Below are positions 20,025-31,804 of a DNA stretch of 64,000 nucleotides, piece after piece. The notes under the pieces were generated by a model. That model did no database searches, had not been told where the DNA came from, and saw only the letters and a program-made list of their open reading frames with translations. Location of the stretch: positions 3,286,001 to 3,350,000 of the forward strand of contig NC_016460.1 of NCBI RefSeq assembly GCF_000226115.1, written 5' to 3'. Numbering within the stretch: position 1 is the first letter of the stretch; every line of letters begins with the position of its first letter. The DNA is from Thermothielavioides terrestris NRRL 8126. Taxonomy: Eukaryota; Ascomycota; Sordariomycetes; Sordariales; Chaetomiaceae. The translations under genes were made by a program, and so were the position numbers.

Positions 20025-22679
20025 ATGCATGCGCTGGGCAGTCGCAGCAGCGCCGCTCGCAGCAGCAGCAGCAGCAGCGTCTGCCTGCAGTGCCAGTTCC
20101 GGCTGCTCGTTGTTTCGCGGACCCGAGCCCGAGCCCGAGCCCGCCACCACGGCATCTCGCGCTGCAGCAGCACCTCGGCAATTGCTACTCCCCCGGCCAT
20201 CGAGAATGAGGAAAATGAGGCTGTTGGGACCCAGCAGCTGGCGGACGAAGCCAGGACCTCGCCCTCGGACGCTGCATCGTCAACAGGCCCCCCGCCAGCT
20301 GCACGGCTTCTTCGACCCGACCCGTCTCGCCGTCGATCCCACTCTCTCGCCATGTTCCAGAGCATTGTCGAGAGACAGGCCCGCGCGCCTTCGATTCCCG
20401 GTGTCTCGACGGGCGGAACGGCCAGCATAGAACTGGTCCAGGATGTGGCCAGGATGCAGGCCATGCTGGAACGAGAGGGCGCCACGCTCGCCGCGGCATA
20501 CGCGTATTTTGACGAGAGGATATATCCCCAGATCGCCAAGGATCCCGCTGGCGTGCCGCAAATCGTAAAGAACCAGGTTGCCGCCGTTCTTCTGAACAGG
20601 CTGGCGCTCGAGAAGCCGCGGGACTTCGAGTCGGGCCGCCTTCCGAGTGTCACGCGTATCACCGAGGTCATGATCGAGCTGGATGTCCTGCGGCCGTCCG
20701 CCTGGGCCACCCTTGTGATCGAGCTGATCCAGCACATCTACCGACAGACCACCGTCCCTGACGCCTACAGCTCGATCCAGGACTACGAGACGGCCATGGC
20801 CCGCCGAGACGCCTTGCTTCGCGATCTTCTCGGCGCCTGGAAAGCCTTCTGTGCGCAGCGGCCTACCCCGGAGAGCGATTCCCCGGTGAAGCAGAGCAAG
20901 CCCGCTTCTCCCGGCGCCGGTGCGAACCCTCGCCAGAAGCTCACGCTGCAGCAAGCGTTTGGGGAGTTATTCCCGCAGCACCTCGTCCCCAACCTGCTAA
21001 AACCGACTTTCGCCGCGTTTGCGACCTATAAGCTGTTGACAGACCCGGTCAACCGCTCCCGCTCAATCAAGGGAGACGCTGCCCCGTTTCTGCAGATGAT
21101 GCAGGGGCTGATATCCCGAGCGCGGCCGCCCCGTCCCGGCGACTTTCTTCCAATCTCGGATGCTTTCCCGGACCTCCCCCGTTTCGTCTGGCCGAAGAAG
21201 CAGCCGGACGGCGGGAGTGGCACCTCTACGCAGTCGATGTTTGTTTATCGTGACAAGTCGACGGAGCTGAGGGTAACCGTCCACCGCCAGCTTGGGGACG
21301 CCATCAAGGCCAGGAATCTCGGAGCGGTGAAGAAGGCCTGGCTGGAGTTCTGGGGGGAGGCCGCGGTTCCCGATGCATCCCGCGTCGCACAGCTCGTCCA
21401 ACACCCCGACATGTTCGACTACTTCATTCTGGCCTACACCGTGATGCGGCGGCCCCAGCAGGCCATCGAGGTCTGGAAGAACATGGAGCGCATTGGCATC
21501 CAGGCGACCATCAAGACGTGGAACTCGATGCTTCAAGGGTGTATCAACGCCGGCAACGCCCACGGTATCAACACGGTTTGGAGCCGGCTGGTCGCATCGG
21601 GCACCAAGCTGGACAAGGCCATCTGGACCGCCCGCATCCACGGCCTGTTTGTGTGCGGGGAGCCGGACGCCGGGATCCGCGCGCTCGACGAGATGGCCAA
21701 GATATGGGCTGCCCGCCAGGATCCGCGCTACGCCGCCATCGCGGTGCAGCCGACCGTCGAGCCCGTCAACGCAGCCCTCGCCGGCCTCCTCCGCCTCAAG
21801 CGCGACAGCGATGCCACCAAAGTCCTGGCCTGGGCCTCCAGACAGGGCATCAGCCCGGACATCTACACCTTCAACACGCTCCTCCGCCCGCTCATCCGCC
21901 GCGGCGACATGAAGGGCATTGACGAGGTCTTCGACACGATGCGCAGCATCAACATCCACGCCGACATCGCCACCTTCACCATCCTCCTCGAAGGCACCCT
22001 CAACCACGTCGGCGACCTGGCCCCGGACCAGCAGGTCGCGCTCGTCGAGCGCATCCTCGGCGCCATGAAGGCCTCGGGCGTCGAGATCAACATGCAGGCC
22101 TACGCCAAGATGCTGCACGTCCTGCTCCGCGAGGGCGACCGCGCCGGCGCGCCCGTCAAGGCCGTGCTCGCCCACATCTGGGGCCGCGGCCTCGAGCTGA
22201 CCTCGCACATCTACACCATGCTGGCCGAGCACTACTTCTCGCGCGACCCGCCCGACGCCGCCGCCGTGACCGCCCTGATCGAGAACCGCCGCCTGCGCGA
22301 GAACCGCGGCATCGACCGCGTCTTCTGGGAGCGCGTCGTCCGCGGCTACTGCGACGCCGGCGAGCTCCCGCGCGCCCTCGACATCTTCGACCGCGTGCTC
22401 GCCGCCGGCTCCACCGTCACCCTCGCCACCCTGTACGACCTGCTGCGGTCCCTGGTCGCCGCCGGGGACCTGGCCGCCGCCCGCAGGGTCGTGGAAGCCG
22501 GCCGCAAGATTGGCCGCGCCGAGGAGCCCGGCGCCGGCGCAGGCGCCGGCGGGCTGGCGGAGGGCGCCGCCGGCGGACGGTACTGGCGCCACCGCTTCTG
22601 GCATCTGGCATACCACCATGGGCTGTTGGGCGATCAGCTGGCTTTGAGGTTCCGGGAGGCCAACGAGGGGTCGCTGTGA
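20025..22679 (+). CDS. Mitochondrial pentatricopeptide-repeat (PPR) protein
   Basis: Single exon, 884 aa. The first ATG opens a Ser/Arg-rich stretch lacking acidic residues (about residues 1-45), typical of a mitochondrial presequence. PPR motifs are visible from about residue 470 on: TIKTWNSMLQGCINAG, DIYTFNTLLRPLIRRGDM, DIATFTILLEGTLNHVGD, NMQAYAKMLHVLLREGD, TSHIYTMLAEHYF and a C-terminal FWERVVRGYCDAGELPRAL. Fungal PPR proteins bind organellar transcripts for processing, stability or translation. The layout recalls the large translation activators of the Pet309/CYA-5 kind, but I cannot assign an orthologue. The C-terminal third is much more GC-rich than the 5' third. A long antisense frame is a shadow. 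Confidence 0.85.
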   Translation: MHALGSRSSAARSSSSSSVCLQCQFRLLVVSRTRARARARHHGISRCSSTSAIATPPAIENEENEAVGTQQLADEARTSPSDAASSTGPPPAARLLRPDPSRRRSHSLAMFQSIVERQARAPSIPGVSTGGTASIELVQDVARMQAMLEREGATLAAAYAYFDERIYPQIAKDPAGVPQIVKNQVAAVLLNRLALEKPRDFESGRLPSVTRITEVMIELDVLRPSAWATLVIELIQHIYRQTTVPDAYSSIQDYETAMARRDALLRDLLGAWKAFCAQRPTPESDSPVKQSKPASPGAGANPRQKLTLQQAFGELFPQHLVPNLLKPTFAAFATYKLLTDPVNRSRSIKGDAAPFLQMMQGLISRARPPRPGDFLPISDAFPDLPRFVWPKKQPDGGSGTSTQSMFVYRDKSTELRVTVHRQLGDAIKARNLGAVKKAWLEFWGEAAVPDASRVAQLVQHPDMFDYFILAYTVMRRPQQAIEVWKNMERIGIQATIKTWNSMLQGCINAGNAHGINTVWSRLVASGTKLDKAIWTARIHGLFVCGEPDAGIRALDEMAKIWAARQDPRYAAIAVQPTVEPVNAALAGLLRLKRDSDATKVLAWASRQGISPDIYTFNTLLRPLIRRGDMKGIDEVFDTMRSINIHADIATFTILLEGTLNHVGDLAPDQQVALVERILGAMKASGVEINMQAYAKMLHVLLREGDRAGAPVKAVLAHIWGRGLELTSHIYTMLAEHYFSRDPPDAAAVTALIENRRLRENRGIDRVFWERVVRGYCDAGELPRALDIFDRVLAAGSTVTLATLYDLLRSLVAAGDLAAARRVVEAGRKIGRAEEPGAGAGAGGLAEGAAGGRYWRHRFWHLAYHHGLLGDQLALRFREANEGSL

Positions 22680-23611
22680 GTGCATTCAAGAGATTTTGGT
22701 TGGTTACACAATGTGGTTAGAGTGTTAGAAAATGTACTGCTGTAGATGGGGTGTTAGACTATAATTGAGTGGAATAGTGTAAAACTTTGAACTTTGCCCA
22801 CTACACAGCCTGAGTTGCCCGTGAGGGGTGCCATGTGTCCAACATGAGGCAGTCTGAAGTTGCTTATAATTTACCTAGGCCATCACCTGGGGGAGGGTAC
22901 CAGTCCAGCACCGCTCTCCTCTCCGTCGCCCAGACGATACACATGGTAGGATAAGGTATTTGGCACAGCTGAGCGCGAAATACGGAACACGCAGGAGGAA
23001 GAGATGGGAGGCATGCAATCATGACCGACGCCACCCGGCGTCAATCACTTCCAACACATTGTCTAATTACCTGAGTTATCTTCTTTTTTTGCCCCTCCCG
23101 TTTGCGGAGGTCTGGCGTTCCGTGAGGTCTGGCGTTCCGTGAGGTCTGGCGTTCCGTGCTTTGCCACGACCCTCGCGGTCTGAGTATATCTATATCCGCA
23201 TGCCGATTCCCATGGCATGATACCCCATTCCCAAAGCCGATCCAGGCCTCAGAGCTTCTCCAAGCCAGCCTGGAAGGGGCCAGCCCACATCATTCGCCAG
23301 CACATACCCGCCGGAGAGTCCCTCTTCCCCCCCAATCAATGTATACGGTAGAGAGAGAAAACAAACAAAGCAAAAGGTATCTATCCCGCCGTTTATATAC
23401 CCGCTCCCCGCTGGTGCACGCCAAGCCCAACCCGCCGCGGCCGACCCAGTCTAACCAAGTAAAACGCTACTTTTGCAACCGATCCGACTCCCACCAACAA
23501 CGACGTCAAACGAGCGCAAACAACCAAAGCAAAGGGTGTCCCAGAAGTTTGACGCCAACTAACACAGAGAAAAGTCGAAAAAGAAAAAGTTGGGGGGAAG
23601 GGAGGATTAAA
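22680..23611. other. Intergenic between convergent PPR and CBM48 genes
   Basis: No gene supported. It holds the 3' flanks of both genes and a three-copy 17-bp direct repeat at 23108-23158. Confidence 0.6.
23108..23158. repeat. 3 x 17-bp direct repeat
   Basis: Three exact copies of AGGTCTGGCGTTCCGTG, at 23108, 23125 and 23142, in the 3' intergenic space. No known function. Confidence 0.95.
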
Positions 23612-25527
23612 TCAACCCAGCAACCACCCCAGCTCGCTGACCAGCTCCCCCAACCCGCCGTCCGGAATCGGACAGGCACTAACCAGCGACGCAGCAGCAG
23701 CACCGTCAAGCCCGCCCAGTTTCTCCTCCGCGCCCGCCCCCCCGGCCGTGCGCGGCAGGCTGTATGTCGACAGCGTGGCAGCCAGGTTCCTCGCGAACGG
23801 GTTCCTCTCCGCATTCGAGCTCCGGCTCGGGCTTGGGCTTGGGCTCGGGCCGGGGGCGGTGGCGCTCGTCTTCGGGAGGAGCGAGACGGGGCCGTTTTCG
23901 CCGCCGGCGCCGGCGCTGGTGACCTCGTCGTTATCGCCGTCGGCGTCACAGACTGCTGTCGGAGGCCGGTCGTTGTCGGTGTCGGTGCCGGTGTCCACTC
24001 TCTCCTCGATCTCGTCGACCACCTCGTCGTACTCCTCCTCCTCCTCCTCCTCGTCGTCGTCTTCCGAGTGGTGTAAGCCCGGGACGGGGAGGGTGGGGGA
24101 GTCCGGGGAAAGGGGTGCGGGGACGGAGAAGGCGGGCTGGGAGTGCACGTCTGGGTCTGGGGCGGTTTGCAGGGTTGGGGCGCGTGGTGGAGGGCGGGTC
24201 GGGGGCACAGGGATGGTGAGATAGGAGCCTGTCGGGATGGGGGACGCGGCGACGGGCGTCGAGAGAAGGGTTGTTGTCGCAGGGGACGGCGAGAATGTGC
24301 GTGGTGGGGGAGGCGACAGGCCCGTGAATGGCATTGATTCGGACACCGCCGAGGTCGCGAAGTTGTCGTCATCCTCGTTCTCCTCGACGATGTCGTCTGG
24401 AATGTCGATCGCGGGGCGGTTGCTGCTGTCGTCGTGCTCGTGGTCGAGTGGCGCGTCGTCTACCAGGAACCGGCGGAGCGATTCGGGCGAGATATCCCTG
24501 GAGCGGCTGCCTTCCGACCGGAGGCTCCGCTCGTCGTCTGGCCGCGTGACCTGACTCGAGGTGTCCCTGAGAGAAAGCGAACTCGATTTGCGGCTAAACA
24601 GCTTCCGCGGCGAGAATATCCAGCTGGAACCTGGTGAGGGCGACCTCGACGGGCGCTTTGGTTGCTGCATCCGGAGCGGCGCAGTCCCGATCCGGCGAGC
24701 AGGTGCGGGCGGGCTTGGCGCTGGCCTCGGAGCGACAAACTTGCTGGCCGGATCCATCGTCTTGAAATCTTCCTCACGCAGCGACGTCAACGAGGCGCTG
24801 CGCTTCCTCCCCGACTGCTCAATCGGCAAACAAAGGGTGTTGACGGTCTGGCCGGGAAGGTAGGGGCAGGTAGTGGTCGACGGCTGGGAAGGATCGTGGG
24901 TTTCGGAGGCGCCGTCCAGTTCGTACTGCATGTTTTGGTCAGCCACACAGTCGTGCACTCGCTTGCGAGAGGGACCTCACGTAGTAATAGTAGGTGTGGC
25001 CCATCTTGAGCCCCCCATTCCGCTTCGGTATGCTCTCGGCATCACCGTCACAGATGATGTCTTTGAACGTGTAGCAACCCCTCCACTGACCGGGGGCCCG
25101 GCGGCTGTCCCTTTCCATAACGTAGGTTCTGGTGAAGTTGTCCCAAGACCCGATCAGGTGGACCACCTTGACTGAGGGGTCGGTTTGTCTAAGCGATGGT
25201 TAGCATCTTGTTTAGGACCGAGACAACCCGTCTCCATGGTGACGCGGCATGTCAAGACAGGAATGCAGCGGTCGATTTTGGGGAGGGCTCAAATGAAACC
25301 TGACAAGCCAATCTGACGTACAGTGTGTTGAGGAATGAATGTTGAAGGGGCAGAAGAGAGCGTGATTGTAAGTAAGACAGACAGCCTGAAGATGAAAGCG
25401 CAGGACCAGACTGGGCAACGAAGGATGGCAGTTCTCAAAGTGGGAGTAGTTATAAAACAAAGTAGAAAACGAAAGACAGTCTCAGGACTCACAACATGAA
25501 GGTAAAGAGCGTAGTTGTCGGATCCAT
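23612..25527 (-). CDS. CBM48/AMPK-type glycogen-binding domain protein with long disordered tail
   Basis: complement(join(23612..24925, 24981..25188, 25493..25527)), 518 aa. Exon 1 gives MDPTTTLFTFML; the 304-bp intron joins to QTDPSVKVVHLIGSWDNF. This is the start of an early-set carbohydrate-binding fold (residues about 10-100) like the AMPK beta-subunit glycogen-binding domain: VHLIGSWDNFTRTYVMERD, GQWRGCYTF, GLKMGHTYYYYYELDG. The 55-bp second intron falls between two Tyr codons. The remaining about 400 residues are low complexity: SRSPSPGSSWIFSPRKLFSRKSS, Ser/Pro-rich blocks, and a Glu/Asp run (about 340-360), with many potential phosphosites. There is no kinase-interaction domain as in true AMPK beta subunits. 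Role unknown; a glycogen- or starch-associated scaffold is possible (inference). Confidence 0.78.
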
Positions 25528-28500
25528 GCCGATGAGAGGAAGAGGAGGAGACTCGCCGCGTGGTGGCGGACCGAGTCTGGGGACGGCGCAGCCGACAGTG
25601 CTCTTATAAGCGGGCGTGCCCGAATCGCCGGCTTAAACGGTACCCAATGCTGCGGAGTAGCCGAGGAGCCGCGAGGGGTGCAGAGACGAACGCGGCAGCT
25701 GCGGTCTTCGTTGAATGAAGGAACGCAGCGTTCGACCAATGAGGGCGCCCAGCAGGACCCGGAAGCGCCGTGCTGATGCGCAGGGCGAGTTTGCTCGTGG
25801 GGTTGAGTGGACGGCGCTTAGCCACGCAAGCATGCGGACCGCGAGCGGCGCTGTTTCGAGTTGTTGCCAGCCAGCCCGTTCCGCAGGTTGCAGAAATGGC
25901 TAAGTTATTCCCGTAGTAACCGTGTAGTTGCTCGAGACTGTGCCGCAATGTCGCTTGGGAAGAGACGAGGTGACGCTGCAAATCAGCAGCGCAGCGACGG
26001 GGCTGTCAAGTCCGCGGACTCGGCGGCTTTATCAAGAAACCAGGAACAGGCCGTGGAGCAGCGAGGTGGACACTGGAGGAGGCTCGGAGATGGAGTGCCA
26101 TGACGAGCATTATTTCTCTCCGCCCCAGAGCGTCCCCGCCAGCAACACAGCCCAGGGGGTGCGCCCATGGCGTGGAGGGCCGCCAAGACAGCCCCCAGCT
26201 GAGATGATTGACGGCCCGCTTTGGCCTTTTTGTCGTGATTATCGAATGGGACGCCAGACTCGAAGCGGCTGACTGGAGGATCGGGGCTGGGGATTGGGCC
26301 TCCGCCCCCACCCTCGCGCGCCACCAATCTCATTCTGGAAACGGGCCGGGGTGGGCCTGGGAGCCTAGCCAAGCCATGTGGACCTGTGGGCGGTCGGGGT
26401 GCGGTCGATCAAGCGGATGGTTGCATTCTCCTCCCGTCCCTGCTGCATCCGCAGCGGTTCGCTGGTGATTCGTGTGAACGGGAGACCTCGAGAGCAGCTG
26501 GACATTTTTGCCGACATTTGAGATATCCTATTCCTATGTTGTTTCGAATTGACGGCGCACGGAGAATAGAAAGGGCATTGTTCCGATCTCCCGTTGAGCC
26601 GTCGGTTCTCAGCGTTTCCAGCCGCTCGGACTCGCCGGAGGCAAGCCCTGAAAGCCGCAGACTCGGATAACTAACGTTACCGGGCGTGTTTGTAGAGCTA
26701 TTGTGTACACCAGTGTAAATGTCCAGTGGAAATCCCCGTTCGACGCAGGCGGCCCTGCGAGCAAGCCACCCGAAGCGCGGCTGGACTTCCAGAAGCGACG
26801 TGGCGGATGCAACTGGCTGGTCGAAGCACGCCAAGTAATCTACCTACTTCGAGGTTGTCTCAGTCTCGGCTGGCCCAGCAAATCCCGACGGCTGTGCGGA
26901 ACAGTGCCTGGTAGCGTAGACGCGAAGGGAGATTCTCCTAACACGTCAGTTTGATGGGTTGGACGAGCGGATGTCGCACTCGTCATAGGATGAAGCGGTA
27001 TCGCACCGTCACGACAGATCGAATGCTCCATTTGCCGATGAGATGCGACGGAAGAGCGTGGCCGACCTGCAAGGGTTTAGGCCGATAGGCAGCCAAGACC
27101 CAACGTCCTGGCCAAGTGCATTTGTTCCTGAGACAGGCCCCACTTTGCGGCCCGCTTGCGTCTGAGGAATTTGATTGGGCAATTGCACCACTAGGCGCCT
27201 TCAAGTGCATTATCCAAAGGGCCCTGAATCTGGAGATGATTGCCTCGAAATGAAGCATTGAAAGGGGAGCGGCTTGCAATTGCAGCTCGAAACCCCAAGC
27301 CCAAACCGCCATATTTCCCGACGCGTGTACGAGCACACCCGTGCGACCCGACAGAGCGGGCCAGAGCATGCATGAACACCAGTGATCATATCACCAGAGA
27401 TCCGGCTCGCCAGCCGGGGCAGTGGAGCGCTCATAGGTATCCTGTCAGCAGCTGAACCGCCAAAACAGGTCAAGATGGACGCCGACGACATCTTCCACAG
27501 TACACGTGTGCATCCACTACTTATCATTAGCTTCGATGAGGGAATTTTCCAAGCAAACCTGAAGAGCATCTGGTACCAGCTCTGATTGGAACATAAACGA
27601 ATGAGGTACCTAGCTGCGATGGTTCCATACACAGTTCACTAGGTGGTGTAGTCACTGTAGTGCAGTTGTCGAGGCCAGGCAGGGTCCAGATCCCAGCGGC
27701 AGGCGCATGCTACACTACACTACGATGCTGTGCAACGTGGGCGATGCGTGTTGGTCGCGCAGGGTTGCACCGATCGGCTTGTCAAATGAATCAACAACAA
27801 CAGCCCAAGCCCAGAACATCCCAGCGGCAATCCGTCCTCCTTGGCTGGCCGACATACACAAACCCTCTTCACAAGCAGCCCCGTTTCAAGACTCGGTATT
27901 CTCTGAGCCCCGTGAAACTCGGCCGAGGTCGCAAGCCAAGACATGAGCTCAGTCGTCGACCGGTACTTCCCATGATCCTATCTTGTCTTCTCAGGGCGCA
28001 GCAGACAGTTCATGCACCAGCAATCAATCCAACCGCTCCCTTCTGCACGGAACCGCCACGACTCTTCCCTCCTGTCATACTATGCATACATACGAAGACC
28101 CTCGATGGCGCCCCAACGGCCCCAGCAAAGCAAACTAGGACCCCGAGTCCCAACCGCTCACTCCCGGGCTCCCGCTGCGCATGTCCTGTGTAACTGCTCT
28201 GTGCAAGTTACCATGATCAGGGCCCGAAAATAGACGAAACTCGCACCAACGTCCGCACCGCAGCATTTGCCGCCTGCAACACCGGCAATAAGGCTGCTTT
28301 TCCTTGTGGTCACCCTCGCCATGCTGTGTAACCACACACACACCTCTCGAAAAAAAAAGGAAAAGACCAATACGCATGGCTGCGGCGAGGAGACATGACG
28401 CCGCCATACCGCAGATGACCGAGCCCGCAGCGGCCGCAGCCAGACGGGGACGCCGTGTGGCCGCAGAGCCGCGACCCGCCATTCACACAGAGACTTAATC

Positions 28501-29289
28501 ACAGAATCCCACGACAAGATGCGTGCGATGTCATCGCGAAAGTATTACCATTATAAGAGTGTAGTGCCCGTCAGTAGGCTCAAAAAAAGAAACAAGAAAG
28601 AAAAACCAAAGCTAACCGAGGCCAATGAGTCCTGGAGGATTTCCCCCACGCTCTCTCTCCCAGGCTCGATCGGGGCTGATGACCCAACAGTCCAACAGTC
28701 CCGTCCCAGTGGCCAACCAACTCCGCCGCGTGGAGTGCGCTGCTAAAAAAGACAGCATGAGTTATACATATCCTCGTAACCTTCCCTCCCCCTCTTCCAC
28801 TTTCCCCAGATCAAGTCATCGAGTGGTGAGAATCTCTTTTTGTACACATGCCGATTATGCGTTCCGGTTCCTGTTCCCGTTCCCATTCCGTCGCCGCCGC
28901 ACCAGCCTCCGTGGCGGTGACACGCCGTCTGCTGAGCCCGGATGGCCCGAGAGATAACCGCTTCGCTCCGGATATAACAGATCCAAAAGAGGCCGAGGAC
29001 GTGGGCGTGGCGTTCCCCCCAAAACCATCCCCTTTGTGACCATCCGCTTGACGACCTGGCATCCTCGGATGTATCACCCACCCCGCCCAGCGTAATGTCC
29101 GGGAAGGAAAGGTTGTGTTGGTGTGTGTGTGTGTGTGTTTTTGTGTGTGTGTGTTGGGGGGGGGGGGGGGGAGGCAGGTGGGGGCCGAGGGAGGTGCGTG
29201 TGTGTGCGTTGCAAGCCGGCAGCTCAAATCTCATGTACCCAAACGCGCCAAGCCCAAACCCAAGCGAAAGCCGGACCTCCTTAAATATC
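25528..29289. other. Large intergenic region, no gene recognised
   Basis: 3.8 kb between the CBM48 gene start and the SUR2 stop. Open frames here are short or compositionally biased and none has a family motif. Scanning by eye found no tRNA cloverleaf or T-loop signature. The right end carries a GT microsatellite with a G run (29121-29171), inside or near the SUR2 3' flank. Confidence 0.5.
29121..29171. repeat. GT microsatellite followed by a 17-base G run
   Basis: Interrupted (GT)n at 29121-29154, then G17 at 29155-29171. The minus strand would give C17 then (AC)n in the SUR2 3' flank. Confidence 0.9.
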
Positions 29290-30525
29290 TTATTCTTCCT
29301 TCGCCGCGCCGTTCGCAACACCGTTCCCCGCCTTGTCCTTATCCGCCGCTCGCGTCCTCGCCCGCTCGTACCGCAGTTTCGTGTCGCCCTTCCACCGCGT
29401 CCCGAGCACGCGGTCCCAGAGGGTGAAGAAGGGCTGAGAGAAGTTGGTCTTGATGCCCCAGCTCTGGTGGTGGATGTCGTGGTACGCCGCGTTGTTGCTC
29501 GTTATGTGCTGCAGCGGGTCCCACGGCAGCGCGTACCCGCAGTGGTCGTCGACCGTCTTGATGGTGCTGCCGACGAAGAAGACCAAGCCGAGCCGTTGCG
29601 TGAGCCCGGCCGCCTTGTACGCGACCCCCGCGCCGAGCGTGTCCAGCAGGAGGCCCTCGACCGGGTGGTTGTAGAGCGCGCCGTAGGCGTACGGCACGTA
29701 CAGGCGGTGGTGGCGCGAGTGCCAGTGCGCTGCGGAAGGGGGAGGGTGGTGTGTTGGTTAGCTGGTCTGAGAAGGAAGGGGGCAAGCGTGTCGGGCATGG
29801 GAAGGGGGGTGAGGGAGGGGGGGAAGGGGAGGCGGGGGAAACGTACTGTACATCCACTTGTTCATGTGCATCCCCCGGTGCCAGAAGTACTGCCAGGTGT
29901 CGAGGACGCAAGCGGCAAGCCAGAGCTGGAAGGCGGGAATCAGGACCCAGTAGATGGCCTTGGCGACCAGCAGCTCCCACGTTGCAAAGGCGGGCACAGC
30001 GGTGCCGGCGTCGTCGTCGAGGGTCGTGGTAAGGAATGGGTAGTGACCGCCCGCCAGTGCCCCCGCCAGCAGCGGGTGCGAGGCCGCCATGTTCTTAGAG
30101 ATGGCCGCGGCGTTGAGCCCGAGCGTGCCGAGGATCGAGGGTAGCGCTCGCTGTGCCAGCCGGATGCGGGTCGCCCAGACCGCGACGTCATATTCTTGCG
30201 TTCCCGTAGTTTGCCCCGGCTCCGTCAACGTGAGGACGATGGAGCAGGCGATCTGGATGGCCTGTTGGATGAGGACATCGCGCGCCACCTCGTAGCGCGT
30301 CGCCAGATTGCGCTGCGTGATCTCCTCGGGCGTGTGCAGGCGGTACTGCGGGAAGAGGTCGTAGATGTCGATGATGTGGAAGAACATTGACACGACCCAG
30401 TAGGCGATCGGCGGGAGGAGGAGCGACAGCCAGAAGTCGGAGACGAATGGCAGAAGATCGGGCATCGGCCGGACCTCGTAAGCCGGCAACGGGGGGAGGC
30501 CGGACGCCACGGTTGCGTTCGCCAT
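29290..30525 (-). CDS. SUR2: Sphinganine C4-hydroxylase (Sur2)
   Basis: complement(join(29290..29729, 29847..30525)), 372 aa. It is a di-iron fatty acid hydroxylase-superfamily enzyme of the ER that converts dihydrosphingosine to phytosphingosine. Three histidine boxes are present: HRGMH (residues 216-220), HSRHH (230-234) and HDIHH (about 310-314), with the Sur2-typical HHRLYVPYAYGALYNHP and HITSNNAAYHDIHHQ contexts. Hydrophobic segments lie near residues 27-47, 79-96, 162-178 and 185-205. The 117-bp intron splits a Thr codon between WMY and HWHSRHH. The first in-frame ATG is at 30523-30525. The tail ends in AKEE, with no obvious C-terminal KKxx signal. Divergent from TCTP. Confidence 0.92.
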
Positions 30526-31804
30526 GGTGCAACCGAGGTGGTTTGCCGAGTGCGCGTCGAGCACGTCGTTGATCAAGTCGGGGAACTGCAGACGCGCGAA
30601 AAAGGAGCGAAGAGACGAAGAGATCGCTGCTTGCGTCAGTGGCAAAGTCGATTAGTCAGTCAGTCAATCAAGCACAACAAGAACCGGGCGATCACTGCAA
30701 GGAGACAGAAGGAGTGGCACAGAGATGCTGGAGTAGCGATATGAAAAAGAGAATGGATTCGCTTGGCTGTGGAGAGGGAGAAGGCGGCAGTCGGGTCCCG
30801 AGCAGGCCGCAGCGGTTCCTGAAGGGCAAACCCGGCGCTGCAACATCCAGGGCGGGCCCAAGGCCCAATTTCCGGTGGTCAAGGAGTCTGGCCACTGATG
30901 CTACTGATGGCACCACGCCGGCCGAGAATTGGACAGCTCACGCGTGACTACAAGTGCATTCCCACGAACGGCTCGTCTGAGCAGCTACCAAGTATGGTGA
31001 CGAACGAATTCCAATTGCGGGCTGTTCACAGCTTGCCATGCCATCGCATCAGGCCGCCTCCAGATCTTTGTTTCCTGAGATAGCTAAAAGGAGCAGCAGG
31101 GGTGCAAAAGCCCGTGACGGGAGGGACCCGTTCATGCACAAAGACCCCGGCCCTGGCCCCACAACCACTTGGGCCCGAGGGTTAGGATTAAGATCAGATA
31201 ACACTCCTGAGGTGGGTTAGGGTTAGTAACCTAGATTCCGTTCCTACTCGGTGCATGAGCCATACCGGCACCTCTGCCCAACAGTGGTTGGCCCAGAGAA
31301 CATTCAGCAACCTGACAACATTGAAGTCAACCTTATTTGCGCTGGGTCGCTGCCTAGTGTAAATGAAGGCTGTAAAACTACCCCCACACCCGTCTCGGCG
31401 GTTTTCACGTCAGGAGACAATCAGAAGGAAAAAGTTCAACCCGTCATCACATAACTGTCAAACTGCTGATAAGACCAGAGATGGGAAGAGGGAAGTTAAC
31501 ACAAAACCTAGGTAGGTAATCAATACGTTGTGAGATGCAAAAAACACCCGACTTTGATTTGACTTTTGCTTGTAAATTGCCTGGGCCACCGTCATGATTC
31601 GCTCCGTGGGAGCAGGTAATGGTAACGTACGAACATCAAGCTATGAATACTGCCGCCTGAAAATCTGCCCCGCCTACCCCTCCTTGACCTTTGCCCCCGC
31701 TCAATTTTTTCCCACTGCGGCACCCGAAACCCACACTCTCTTGCAGGCGCCTTGTCGACACAATCTTTCCTCCGTTTCCCTCGATAAACAAGCCAGCTTT
31801 CAAG
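30526..31804. other. Divergent promoter region SUR2 / TCTP
   Basis: 1.3 kb with no gene supported. A telobox-like 13-mer is at 31214-31226. The sequence just before the TCTP ATG is pyrimidine-rich (31675-31795). Confidence 0.6.
31214..31226 (+). promoter_or_regulatory. Telobox-like motif upstream of TCTP
   Basis: GGGTTAGGGTTAG, about 580 bp upstream of the TCTP start codon, in the shared divergent promoter with SUR2. Role inferred from fungal telobox-binding factors that act on translation-related genes. Confidence 0.4.

Noticed and set aside
21063..22685. 540-codon open frame antisense to the PPR gene
   Set aside because: Shadow of the GC-rich 3' half of the PPR coding sequence.
27660..28193. 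177-codon plus-strand frame in the gene-free stretch
   Set aside because: No similarity, no coherent hydrophobic or helical pattern, poor start context.
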